A stretch of DNA of 64,000 nucleotides, taken from positions 124,001 through 188,000 of the forward strand of contig JAPJBO010000371.1 in NCBI GenBank assembly GCA_030068145.1. The letters are read 5' to 3'. The DNA comes from Diplonema papillatum (lineage: Eukaryota; Euglenozoa; Diplonemea; Diplonemida; Diplonemidae). Numbering within the stretch: the stretch's first letter is position 1; each line of letters opens with the position of its first letter. Positions 53,726-64,000 of this stretch are shown one piece after another. Below the pieces are notes generated by a model. It was given only the letters and a program-made list of their open reading frames with translations. It was not told the DNA's origin and did no database searches. Position numbers and translations under genes: made by a program.

Positions 53726-54511
53726 TTGCTGATCCGCTCACCGCGGGATTGCATCGGAACGACACACCAGGCAATGAGGGGCAACTGCATAGCTCTCTCG
53801 CCGTAGATCGTGCAGGTTTGGAAGGTGGGCGGACGGTGTTGTCAGCCGACAATCGCGAATCCGTCATGCTTCTTCTTGCAAAGACACTGTGTGTGGCCGC
53901 CAAAATGTGGCCGCCGCCAAGCGCGGGCTGACCCGCGCCCGGTTCCAATACCGGCGGCGCGCCTCTGTCTCCGTCGAGCAGGCCCAGCTGCAGCGCTTGG
54001 AGCCTTCATACGCGCTGCGCGCGGCGGTGGACCTGGTCGCGATCACGTGGGTGCTGATGTTCTTCACGGACGACGACGTTCTCGCCCTCCTCCGGAAGGC
54101 GCGCTCGTGCCTGAGGCCCGGCGGCGGCGTCATCTACTGCAAGGAGAACACGGTTGAAGGGCTGCTCGCCGTCAACACCACGAACAGCTCGACCAATCGC
54201 TCGCCCCAGCACTTGAGGCTTCTCTTCGACGCCGCGGGGCTCGCCGTCCAACACGAGGAATTCATGCAGGACGTCCCTCCCAACGTTCATCAGCCCATCG
54301 CCTTCTTGCTAAATCCAAAGTCTTAGTTGCTGATCCGCTCACCGCGGGATTGCATCGGAACGACACACCAGGCGATGGGGGGCAACTGCATAGCTCTCTC
54401 GCCGTAGATCGTGCAGGTTTGGAAGGTGGGCGGACGGTGTTGTCAGCCGACAAGCGCGAATCCGTCATGCTTCTTCTTGCAAAGACACCGTGTGTGGCCG
54501 CCAAAATGTGG
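53310..54511 (+). repeat. 601-bp tandem duplication of the methyltransferase 3' end
   Basis: 53310-53910 and 53911-54511 match at a constant offset of 601 bp with only about a dozen differences by eye. The unit runs from CCGCCGCCAAGCGCGGGCTG to GCCGCCAAAATGTGG. It includes the last 416 bp of the CobW-NTMT coding sequence and 185 bp downstream. After 54511 the similarity stops. Confidence 0.95.
53911..54326 (+). pseudogene. Duplicated C-terminal part of the methyltransferase
   Basis: Second copy of the last 138 codons of the NTMT domain, still fully open, ending LLNPKS where the first copy ends LLKAKS. It lacks SAM motif I and any plausible start, so it is probably untranslated unless spliced as an alternative last exon. 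Because the frame is intact and the differences few, the duplication is recent. Confidence 0.7.
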
Positions 54512-55831
54512 ACGGACTCTAACCTTCGTAGAGCGGCACACATCTGCTTCTGGGTGCGTAGGCACTGCGAGCATCGAAGCTTCTCTACGGCCTGAAGAGC
54601 TCTCCGCCGCACGAGAAACTTGTGCAAGATGCCCAGATATCCGCCAGCTCATTGCCCTGTTAACGTAAAACCCGAGAAGCTGGACGCAATGCACTTACAG
54701 GAAGACCCCGCTTGCGTTTTGTGCGCTGATTGTCGTTTTGCGTCTTGCGTTTCTAGGGGGGGGGGTCCGTAGACGTCTTCGTCGGGAGCACCGGCCGCTT
54801 CGGCTGCCTTCCGCCACGCGTTCGCAGCGCGTTCCCCGTACACGGTCGAAGTATGCGCGCGGGCGTTTCGCCCCCCTCCCAGCTACGAACAGCCGGCTGA
54901 CCTTCCAGACCCACATCGCTGCCCTGTCTGTAGACTCTCGGAGCTGCGCCTCAGGAGCACCATACAATTCTGTGCATTTTCAGGAGATAAAGATGGACCT
55001 GATAGACCGTGGTGCACCGCGATAGGTATGCGGCGGGCATGCATGCGATGCAGTTCCAGGGATAGGGGCCGGAGCAGGATTCTGCGCGAGTATTGAACAT
55101 TTCCCTCCGAGCATTGCGCCACCGTTCATTGTAGTTGTCACCCAGTTTTGAAAAGGTTGGCCGTAACCGCAGCCTCGCCTCTTTTCTGGCCAGGGCCAGC
55201 GACAACACTGCCTCCCCCCCCTAACCCAAGAAACATTTTCCCCCTCGGCGTGCTTGCCTTCGGCCCACGCGGACTCACACGGACTTAACCCCGTCAATCA
55301 TACCCTCGGTGAGCCGCCTGCCGTTGACCGTTGCAAGCTAGCTTTACAACATCACTCACTTCGTGGCTCCACCCTCTCTCGTTTCTTCCCCCATGTTCTG
55401 AAGGCGGCAACGAGCAAAAGAGGAGAGCGGGCCACGCTCCTGCAGCGCACACGGAAGTACCAGACTTGGTAGCCCCCAGAGACTTACGCTCTCACTAGCA
55501 CTCAGGGCCAGACTTACTAGCTCCCATTGCCAGACTAGCTAGCTTCCATGGCCAGACTTGCTAGGTCCGTCCCCGCGCCAGACTTGCTAGCTTCCATGGC
55601 TAGGCTTGCTAGGTCCCAGTGCCGGACTCCAAAAGGTGGGTCCGGTGGTATCGCTTCGCGGCCGGAGCAGAACAGGCTGCGTTTACTGGAACAAAGCGTT
55701 TCAGCGCAAGAAGTAGAACCCCGAGGAATTCAGCCAAGGTAGCTGTCTCTCTCAAAACCCTTAACACTAAAAAAAAAAAGAAGTCCAGGAAAGGGGCCAA
55801 TTGGGCGCGTGCGGCGGGTTGACTCTCGCGA
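54512..55831. other. Spacer with repeats
   Basis: No gene is supported. 54898-54960 is a partial copy of the 43400 family. 55461-55626 is a short tandem array. A run of 11 A at about 55770 precedes the next gene. Confidence 0.5.
55461..55626 (+). repeat. Degenerate tandem array with GCCAGACTTGCTAGCTTCCA units
   Basis: About six imperfect units of 22-30 bp built from CCAGACTTGCTAG plus CTTCCATGG or GTCC, each with a GCTAGC-type palindrome. It lies 200 bp upstream of the start codon at 55832 and may be in its promoter. Confidence 0.75.
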
Positions 55832-56449
55832 ATGGAGCCGTTTCGCAAGGAGGAAGTCAAGGAACGAAAGGGCGAGTATGGTTTGACGCACTGCATCCCG
55901 GTGCGGGAGGTGCCGAGCTACGAGTTCCACGAAGCGAACTACGAGGCCGGGATGCAGACGTACCGTCAGATGATCGAGGTTGCCACGCAGGAGGATCCGC
56001 CGTTCCCTGTGGCGGTGGAAGAGGCGGCGTACTGGAAGTGGCAGAACCAGAAGGAATGGGCCTGGTGGGGCGGCGGCATCGCCGCCGGTGCCGGGGCAGG
56101 CGCCGCGGCAACGCCGTATCTGGTGCCGTCGTACGCGCTGCAAGCGGAGCGGTTGATGAAGCACCGGAGGCACATGTTCATGGCGGGCGGCGTCGCTGTG
56201 ACTTCATACGCCATCGAAACCCTGCGGCTCTTCGATTACCACGGACTGCTCTGCGAAGGGCTGCAGGCGAGGACGCCCCTCGGCGACTATGTCCGGGCGA
56301 CCTATGACCACAAGCTGTCCGCCGACCTGGGCAGTAAAGGGTTTGTCGGGAGTGTCTTCGGCGTCTTCCGTGATGCCCACAACTACTTGAGCGACCTGAC
56401 AGACTTTGCGGTCCCAGGTTCCCTCACCAACCTCTTGAGCAACGTGTAA
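55832..56449 (+). CDS. Unknown 205-residue protein, possibly membrane-associated
   Basis: Single-exon frame of 205 codons from ATG 55832, with coding-type GC-rich third positions unlike the spacer around it. Residues 1-65 are polar and charged. Residues about 66-100 are tryptophan then Gly/Ala-rich (EWAWWGGGIAAGAGAGAAAT) and could be a membrane segment or hairpin. A second hydrophobic stretch (MFMAGGVAVTSYAIETLRLF) lies at about 112-131. The C-terminal 70 residues are soluble-looking (GSKGFVGSVFGVFRDAHNYL). No family recognised. The two short hydrophobic segments would fit a small organellar membrane protein, but that is inference. Confidence 0.7.
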   Translation: MEPFRKEEVKERKGEYGLTHCIPVREVPSYEFHEANYEAGMQTYRQMIEVATQEDPPFPVAVEEAAYWKWQNQKEWAWWGGGIAAGAGAGAAATPYLVPSYALQAERLMKHRRHMFMAGGVAVTSYAIETLRLFDYHGLLCEGLQARTPLGDYVRATYDHKLSADLGSKGFVGSVFGVFRDAHNYLSDLTDFAVPGSLTNLLSNV

Positions 56450-58618
56450 CCCCACTCCGAGCACGCGTCGGGTCACACGCCTCCAATGTATTCAAAACCT
56501 CGTGAAGGTGACATGACAGATGCTTTGACTCGCCCGTGCTCCCTTCCTAGCCTCGTAAGCATCGTGCCTTCGTCCGAGCGGCGAGCTTGCGCACGTTTTT
56601 AACACCTTAGGCGTCTCGGCTGCACGGGCGCGACATGAAAGACGCTGCACCTAAGCAACGGCACGTGGAACCCTTGATCGAGCTCGCATCGAACGGCACA
56701 TGTTTCCGTCTGGCCACAAGATGGGACAACGTTTTCTTTTCATGCTAACAATGCATTGTTGGTACAAAGGGTAGTTGGCAGCGTACAACATGAAACTTGC
56801 CAACGCAGGCGAGTCCAGCTAGTGCGCACGAACAAACTACCAGGTATGGGAGTTTGACGCTACGAGAGGCCTCAGATCCAAATTGTGGGCAATTCTCACG
56901 TATCGTCTCGATCGATAAATGGTCAGCAAGCCAATCATAGTCGAAGCGGAAGTCGAGCGCAGTCCAGAGATTTGATTTTCAAGCGGCACCGCGCCCATCG
57001 AATGCGGTTGACGACCGGATGAGTCGCATGTTCCCTTTGACCTCGCCCGTCCTCGTGCGACTGCAGTTAAATTGAGGGGAGCAGTTGTTTTGCCTTTTCT
57101 CCGATGCTCGGCATTCTTGGGGTTCCTTCATGGCCGTGTTTGAATCCTACCGCCAATGCCGTCGACGACCTGCTTAGCCTCATGCCTTCCCTCGCGCGGC
57201 GTTGTTTTGTGCTAGGTTCTTTGACGAGCCTAAACGCCGCTCAGGGCAGGTGACGATGAGGCTCGCGCTTCTGGGTTCGGCAGCGTTACTCAGCGCAGCT
57301 GAACACCGGCGGCGCACTTCGCACACGGCTGACGGGTGCGCCTTATAGTGGTAACAGCATTACCGAGCCGGCCCCTTCCCGGTCCCGATGGCTGCATGGC
57401 CTGCTCGAACCGCGATCAGTTGCTGCTGGTCATGCCCGTCAGCGCAGGACAGTACTCTTGTTCTGATATTTTCTGCACCACGTGCTTATCAAACGAATGA
57501 CAGCACTTGAAGAAGCTAGACAAGTTCTGCTAAAGACGTGCCACGCGTATTGCAGTCTATGACAAAACGTTGTGTGAGGAAATCGGAAGTTTCGAAGGGG
57601 GTTTTGCGGCTTTTCCCCTTTGCGGGCCAGCTTCTTCTCATCAGCCAGTACAACGATCAGAAAGCCGTCAACGCCGCGACGTGTGGGCCAATACCACCGA
57701 GTACAAATGACTACCGGTTCCGCAAGCCAAGTCCGCCTTCGCATTGCAAGTTTGCTGGGGTCGTTTCTCGTTTTCTTCTTCTTTCCCCTGTTGCTTTTGC
57801 CTACGACCTATCGGTCGCTCCGTTTGGATTCTGTTTTTTTTTTTTTTTTTCTTTTTTGCCGTAACGTTCGGACTTTTGCCCCGCTTTTCGCGTTCCCGCG
57901 CCACGCTGAAGGGAAGCCCACGAAAGGCGGACGGTGCTCGCCGCCTGATGCCCTGGGCACCCCGCGGCTCCTGACAACGGGAGAGAAGGATTGCCGAGCG
58001 GGAGATCCGTCCCGAAATTCCGCTAGCGCCTCGTGGCCCGGGGACCAGTGGGGGGGGGGGGTAGGGGGTCCAATGGCAAGCCAAAAAAACGTGTTTTGCA
58101 TTTTTTCGAGCTCTGGCGGCAAAGTCGGTTGACTGCATGAGGTACCTCCCCCATACCGGCGCCTTCACACCAAAAAAATACCGAAAACTGCATCAAATAG
58201 CCACCTACCGCCCGCATTTGGTCGCAAATTCTCTTTTTTAGGGTTTTGAAAGTGTGGACAAAGTGTGGACACTTTGCACAATTCTCTCCTTTCAGCCGCC
58301 GGCGACAATAAAGTGCGACTCCGAGCTGAGTTTCAGCCAAGCATACCATCTTGCGGGTCATGTTGCCACTAAAAGATGTATCCGGGTGCATTTTGGACTC
58401 CAGAAGCGTTCAGAGACTGTGCAGCCTCACGTAAAAAAAGGTAGGACCAGCCGGAATGCTGCAACTTTTGTGAGAAACCCAGCTCACATGACCGCAGAGA
58501 GCTCTTGAACTGACGCAAACTGTGCAGACCTCGGCCTGTGACCGTACCATAGTGTCAACAGCAGGGTCAGTCGGTCAACAACAGGGCATTTTTTGACCAC
58601 TAAACCTCATGGATTGAT
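56450..58618. other. Gene-free region
   Basis: 56748-56835 is a copy of the GCATTGTTGGTAC repeat family. 57835-57852 is a T-run. The rest (56450-56740, 56840-58610) shows no supported coding region. Confidence 0.5.
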
Positions 58619-58696
58619 GTGTACACGGTGTGTACACGGTCTGTACACGGTCTGTACACGGTCTGTACACGGTGTGTACACGGTGTGTACACGGTA
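58619..58696 (+). repeat. 11-bp tandem repeat TGTACACGGT(G/C), about 7 copies
   Basis: Seven consecutive 11-mers, each with the palindrome TGTACA. The variable last base is C in the centre units and G in the outer ones. Confidence 0.93.
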
Positions 58697-58810
58697 CGCA
58701 ACTTCGTTTTTTCCAGACTTTCGGGGAGGTTAAGAAGGAAATACGACCTCGGGGGAGCGCCCAAACACCCCCCTGTGTCATCTTGCCGGACGAGCCGTAG
58801 CGGAGTGAAC

Positions 58811-60073
58811 TTAAAACGTGAACAAAAAGCTGAAAGCGCCCCCCTGGCGAGCGAAATGCGACTCAATGTTGCCGACGAGACAGTCGGACCGCGAACGAGC
58901 TGAAATTCTGAGCAGACTGGGATTGGTGGACCCTTCTGGCCTGCTCGGAAGGTTGGAAGCCCAGGCAGGCTCGTTTGTATGGCTCCTTGGCCACATTTTA
59001 CGGTGCCGACAGTCAGAACACCGCCTTACAGGATACTGTGCGCAGGCGAAACAGAAAGGCAAACAGCGTGAAGAAGAGCTCGAGGAGTTTCGAACGCCGA
59101 GAAGCGTTAAGTCGGGTCGCGGGTGGTCCCCAATAACGGTGCTGCTGCCAATGACACTCAGAGGTGCCGGCCTGGAGCAGACAGCGGTGAAAATAGTTTT
59201 GTTTGACTTTAAGCTGCTTCCAGACGTCGACTGTGAGCCTGCTCTGTCGTCTGCGGTTGAGAAATCAGTTGGCACCGTCATGACGTGCGGTGCATGTAGT
59301 TTCAACACGCAGGCCCATGGAATCCGCACCTGTTTGACCCAAATGCTCCAAATACCCCTGAATAGCTGCCTTCTGCCCTCAACACCCTTCATCCTCGTCG
59401 TCTCTCTCTCGCTCTTCCTTGCATACGGAATGCGGCATTTAAGAACTTTGGAAGCTCGGTCAGCTGCTTGGAAAGATACTTCAGAATACCAATGAATCCG
59501 GGCTAGCAAGCCCCAAAGGCAACTTGAGCTACCAATGACTGCCGCTTGAAGTGTTTTGGCAACTTGGCAACGCTGGAAACAGGCTCGAACCGACGTTCCA
59601 TCTTCAAAAGTTGACCTCCACAGCAAAACCTGGGTTCGCCGTCGAAAAGTGCCGCAACTGGGATGTGAGCTCGAAGTCGAAAACACGAGTTTTACGAAGG
59701 CAAGACAGGAGATGAAGTGGGAATCACGTAAGTCAATTCTCAGATGGGTCCACAAATATGGATTTTGCAGGAGGTGTGCGTCAGTTCTGCCGCAAACGAC
59801 CGCTGCAGAGTCGAAGGAACGTTTTGGTGATTTTTTTGGGGCTGCGGGAAACACGCCAAAACGGCCTGAAATCCATGTGTACGCATTTGCTGAGGGGGAA
59901 TACCGCACACACCCCGGTGTTTGATACCCCCCAGCATATTTCCAGCACCGTTCCAGGCCTCGAAGGGCGCTGTTTTGGCCTTTTCTTGCCTCCCGTTTGA
60001 ACACCACGTTTTTTCCATTGGACCCCCTAGGGGGGGGGGGTGGTAGATACCCGAAATCGCCTTGTGTTGTCAC
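58811..60073. other. Overlapping long open frames on both strands, coding status unclear
   Basis: The minus strand is open for 420 codons (60073 to 58811, no ATG at its 5' end). The plus strand is open for 225 codons (58818-59495; first in-frame ATG at about 58866) and 122 codons (59556-59924, TTG start). The plus-strand 58866-59130 part looks more protein-like (RERAEILSRLGLVDPSGLLG). The minus-strand product is Ser/Arg/Cys-rich, as in antisense shadows. Possibly a decayed gene or mobile element; no domain recognised. Confidence 0.25.
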
Positions 60074-60594
60074 ACCTGCTCGTGTGCTCGAATGCAGGCT
60101 TTTTGCCCCTTTCTGTCCGTGAAAGTCGAGTCTTGAGCGTGAGCCCCTCCGAGATTACCCTCTTCAGGTGACAGGTGCCACTACTGATTTACGTTTATCC
60201 ATACTTCAACTCTCCTATCGGGGCTTGATGCTAGCATCTAACATGATGAAAGACAGACAGTACTGAGGAAGCATTGAGCTAAGTTCTCCCCCCCTCTTCC
60301 TTGAGCACATTTCACTCCCACAGCTCCTGTTCATATCATCTTGTGCATCGTTTTTGACTCGCACAACACGAAGCGGTAACCAACAAATCCAGTGGCTCTT
60401 GGGGGGGAGGCGCCACGCAAAGGAAGAAGGCCGCCGTAGGGTGGCGGACCGTGCGAGGACGGGGGCCGGGCAAGAACCCACGAGCCTTGCCCAGCGGACT
60501 GTTCGGGCCTCCTCTTGTATCCGGCTCTTCCCCGCCGAGCACGCACGCGCGCTCGCATAGACGGGAGGAAGTGTAGCTATAGGCTGCGGCGCCC

Positions 60595-61851
60595 ATGTAT
60601 AAGTCATCGAGACGCGATGGCGACAGAAGGCGGAGCAGGAGCAGGAGCAGGTCGCGGAGTATCGACCCCAGGCTGAGAGGCGAGCTCGAGTTGATCCGGC
60701 AGAAGCAAGAGCAGGAGATCGCGCTGCAGGAGCACAGGCATCACCAGGAGATGCTCGACTTCAAGCTCCGCCGGGGCACCGACGATCCTCGGACCAGCCG
60801 CGCGTTCGACGGCAAGGACAAGGCACCGGAAGACAGGCTCACAGGCTTCTCTCGGTGCTCAAACGTCAACGGGAACTGGCCGTACAACACGGGGCTGGTC
60901 TCGCTCGACGACCTCATCATCAAGGGCACGTTCCACATCGTCGGCGTGAACTACGCCCGCTACGAAACCGCGAAGTCCAACCCGGAACTCATCTACAAGT
61001 TCCAAAAAGCGATCTGCCAAGACATCCTCGCGGAAGTCGGATCCGGAGCGGTCACGCAGGACGTCATCCTCAAGCTCACACCCGGGGCCATCGAAAACGT
61101 CGTCCTCAACTACAGCAAGAAGCCGACGCCGGACCTGCCGCTGCCGCCGAACCCGGAGCTGGCGGATGCTACGTGGCGCATAAAGGTGGACTACGTCATA
61201 AAAGCGCGGAACCACCGCGCGCAGCACAACATCGCGAGCGCCATGTTCAACGCACTGACGACCGAGTACAACATAGGCTCCCGCACGGGCGCTGCGTACG
61301 TCAGGTACTTGGACCCGACGCACAGCGCGGACGACGTGCAGATCGTCCTGCCGCCGGAGCACCTCAAGAAGCAGAAGGAAAGCAACGCCCCGCGCCTCGC
61401 GGCCCTGCCACCCGGCACCGGGTACGTGCCGGCCAGCGGCGGCGGGCTGCTGCCCATCGACCCCATCAACGCCTCCCTCCTGCCGCCGCAGCCGGGCGAG
61501 AGCAAGCAGATCGCCCCCCGGCGGTCGCCGCTGTCGCCGCAGGCCGCGAACGCTCCGTTCGGCGCAGCGCTGCCCGTCCCTTCACTGCCGGAGCACCCCC
61601 ACGGCTGGGCCGCCGTGTCCCCGCACATCCCGACGCCCGTCTACCCGGGCGTGCACCACTCCTCGCAAGCGACTGCCAGCTTCGCCGGGTCGTATCCCCA
61701 CCACGGCGACGCCGCGCGCGGGTACCGGCACCCGTCGTTCGACAACAGCACGCTCGCTAAGAAGGACCACCAGCTGCAAGCGCTCTCCCGCGAAATCGAA
61801 ACCGAGCGCAGGTACATCGCTGAGTCCCTCAACAGGAGGCCGGTCCATTGA
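60595..61851 (+). CDS. SR-rich, coiled-coil protein with an alveolate-type alpha/beta domain
   Basis: Single-exon frame, 418 residues, ATG at 60595. Residues 1-25 are Arg/Ser-rich (RRRSRSRSRSRSID), as in splicing-factor RS tails. Residues 28-60 form a charged coiled coil (ELELIRQKQEQEIALQEHRH). Residues about 105-235 form a folded region: KGTFHIVGVNYARYETAKSN, then FQKAICQDILAEVG and LKLTPG, with a second beta-alpha-like stretch WRIKVDYVIKARNHRAQHNI. The pattern of a GVxY strand, an F..AI helix and an LTPG turn resembles SEA-like domains that I associate with dinoflagellate proteins. Residues 255-385 are proline-rich, and a short C-terminal helix (HQLQALSREIETERRYIAES) closes the protein. Function unknown; RNA-related if the RS region is genuine. 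Confidence 0.75.
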   Translation: MYKSSRRDGDRRRSRSRSRSRSIDPRLRGELELIRQKQEQEIALQEHRHHQEMLDFKLRRGTDDPRTSRAFDGKDKAPEDRLTGFSRCSNVNGNWPYNTGLVSLDDLIIKGTFHIVGVNYARYETAKSNPELIYKFQKAICQDILAEVGSGAVTQDVILKLTPGAIENVVLNYSKKPTPDLPLPPNPELADATWRIKVDYVIKARNHRAQHNIASAMFNALTTEYNIGSRTGAAYVRYLDPTHSADDVQIVLPPEHLKKQKESNAPRLAALPPGTGYVPASGGGLLPIDPINASLLPPQPGESKQIAPRRSPLSPQAANAPFGAALPVPSLPEHPHGWAAVSPHIPTPVYPGVHHSSQATASFAGSYPHHGDAARGYRHPSFDNSTLAKKDHQLQALSREIETERRYIAESLNRRPVH

Positions 61852-64000
61852 GCGGGTAGGCCAAAGGCTGGTGCTCGGCCGAAGGTGCCACGCCCGTGTG
61901 TCGCTGTTGGCTCCTTCTTTTCCAGACGGTTGAACTACGACGAACGCATCATGTCGGTCGAAGTCACCGACTCGTAAGATTGTTAGCGATATTTGTGTGT
62001 GCGAACTACAAGAGCGGCAAGGTTTGATCCTCGGCGGTCGTCCCTCTCCCGCGAGCCTCATTCCCACGAAGGCCTGACGACGGGTCGTGATCCGGACCGT
62101 TCGCAGCTGGAAGTTGTGCGGAGTAGTGTCTATAGCACCTGCTACGGCGAACTTTCGCCCTGAAAAGGCCGTCCTCACCGAGGATGGATGTCTTCAGCCA
62201 GGACGCAGCATTCGTCGCGGAGGGGGCAAAGTGCGGGGCTCGTCCATACTCGGGGATAGAAGAGAGAAAAGTAGCCACACGAAAACAAGTGAAGATACTG
62301 AAGAAGAAAAAAATAGAGGGCCCCAGCTCCTCGTGGGTTCATTCCTTGCTTACGGAGTCCTGCACTCCCTTCTCTCCCCCTCTCTTTCTCTCGCTTTTGG
62401 GAGGGGGGGGGGGAGGAAGGGGTGGTGAGCAGACCGGAAGCTTACCGGGGGATATTAACTCAACACACACACTCTCTTTCTCCCTCTATCTCTTTTCTAG
62501 ATTGTTTTTCGTTTTCAAAACTTGATGTCATTAGCTGTACGCCATCCTCCTCCTTCCCCCCCCACTCCTGTTCTTCTTATTAGTACACTTGTACGGACGG
62601 GAACATTTCCGGAACAACGCTTGCACATGAAGGAGAAAACGAAGCCAAGGCAAGTGCTAGTACAGGAAACCCCCTCAGAGAGGTTTATACATTGTATACG
62701 TGAAGAACAAGAAATGGTTGCCTTATCAGTTTCATCATCTATGGTCAGTTGATGCTACTCGTCCAATTACTTCGTTTATCTGCTGTACTCCCCATTTATC
62801 TGCACCCCCAACTCCGGACATGTTCCTTTCGTGCGATCTGCTTCCTGGTTGGTCGCATTTTGTTAAACATCTCCGGCCTTGGCCCCTGTTCCTCTTGTTT
62901 CCGAGCATCCGTGCTCGAGGGTCGGGCAACCTCGACGGCGACCTCGCACGGAAGCTCGTTTTTCTTCATATTTTTCTTCTTTTTTCCAAGCATGCAATGT
63001 TGGAGGAAATATGAACGCGGCACAGGCCATCCACGGCGGCGTTTCCTTACGCCCTGTACCAAGAATCAAACGTCCAGGGCCAAGCGTTCAACGAAATGCA
63101 ATGTCAGTGCAAAAAAGAAAGTTGGCTGCGTTGGAACCTGCCGTGTAAAGATACAAACCAGGTCCATCGCACACGCAACGCCGGTCCCCTCGCCCGGCCA
63201 ACCCGAATGAGACGGACGGCAAACAATGGGTCCACTTCACCGCCCCGTCGGTTCTGTCCAGAGCACCCGTTCTTTGGGACGTGGTGCGTGTCCCGCGCGC
63301 CTTTTTTGTGTTAACCCTGCATTGTTGGTACTAGAATTAGTAGTTGGCAGCGTACTACATGAAACTTACCTAAGCAGGTGAGTTCCGCTATTGCGCACAA
63401 ACAAAATTGATGGGCGCGAAGCAGAACCTTCAGCCCCGAGGAGAAAAGAATACGCGCAGCAAACCGGACGTTGCCGACCGAGGCCGGCCTGAGTGGGGAC
63501 GGGACGGGCCGACCCGCCCCTATCCCGAACTGCATCGCATTGCCCGCCGCCGCCCCTCACGGCGCACCAGAAACACGGCTCGGTACGCACGAAGAGGTAG
63601 CCGCCTGAGGGGCTATTGCAGACCGTCGCTACCAATTCTCTGCATCATAACTCCAATTCACGGTATAATTGCCTCGGTATCACGGTCTATCGGGAGGGAA
63701 TGGACCGGCTTAGAATGGTGGGAAGTTGTTAAAGCGACGACAGGGATGCGGCGTGCAAGAAGTCAGCGCCAGGGGGTGGAATGGTGTGCGAAGATCATGT
63801 GAAGCCAGCTAGGGTGGTAGGGGGTCAGGGACGCGAAGATTCCAAGAAGGCCAACCTGCGAATCCGGAGGTAGGGACTCCCCGCTCTGTCCACCTACTTT
63901 GCTTGTGTTGCGGACAAGCCAGCAGAAAATGGTAGGCCAATTCAATGCGTCTGTTGTACATCAGTGGACTCCTTTCTATGCCACGCCTTCTCCCCCACAC
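61852..64000. other. Gene-free region of repeats to the window end
   Basis: 62580-62760 is related to 36890-37100. 63098-63180 is the inverted copy of 19895-19980. 63310-63410 is a copy of the GCATTGTTGGTAC family. 62340-62430 is strand-asymmetric (pyrimidine then G runs). 61852-62300 and 63420-64000 show nothing I can name. Confidence 0.5.

Overview
The window is eukaryotic nuclear DNA. It has genes with canonical GT-AG introns whose reading phase carries across the splice junctions, eukaryote-only protein families (PPP4R4, IST1, an NTMT-type N-terminal methyltransferase), fragments of nuclear 28S rDNA, and a dense load of satellites and dispersed repeats. A repeat-rich protist or alga is the best guess. 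One protein (60595-61851) has a domain resembling one I associate with alveolates (dinoflagellate/chromerid type), so an alveolate is possible, but that is a weak inference.

Layout. 1-6.6 kb: dispersed repeats, a 1.0-kb terminal-inverted-repeat element (1551-2561), a small two-exon basic protein (3573-4272) and a 308-bp (TAC)n tract. 6.7-17.2 kb: a five-exon PPP4R4 (protein phosphatase 4 regulatory subunit 4) gene. Its 6.5-kb first intron holds repeats and a 4.1-kb tyrosine-recombinase retroelement (9931-14033) flanked by a 20-bp direct repeat. An uninterrupted copy of the target lies 2-6 kb upstream. The inside of the retroelement has been inverted. 17.2-24.7 kb: repeats and a 28S rDNA fragment. 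24.7-25.3 kb: first exon of IST1 (ESCRT-III regulator), followed by an antisense 28S fragment. 28.8-31.9 kb: a near-perfect 29-bp satellite of about 104 copies. 32.8-34.2 kb: a gene for a probable N-myristoylated, disordered protein with a broken reading frame. 34.3-47.8 kb: repeats, including hairpin-bearing tandem repeats.

47.9-56.4 kb is the gene-dense part: a two-exon coiled-coil protein, a small zinc-ribbon protein (tentative), a two-exon gene fusing a degenerate CobW/ZNG1-type metallochaperone GTPase to an NTMT1-type N-terminal methyltransferase, a 601-bp tandem duplication of the end of that gene, and an unknown 205-residue protein. 60.6-61.9 kb: a 418-residue SR-rich protein.

The strongest novel candidate is the CobW-NTMT fusion. 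In animals ZNG1 metallates methionine aminopeptidase 1, and NTMT1 acts on N-termini exposed after methionine removal, so the fusion suggests a physical link between the two steps. The second is the internally inverted YR retroelement together with its empty target site.
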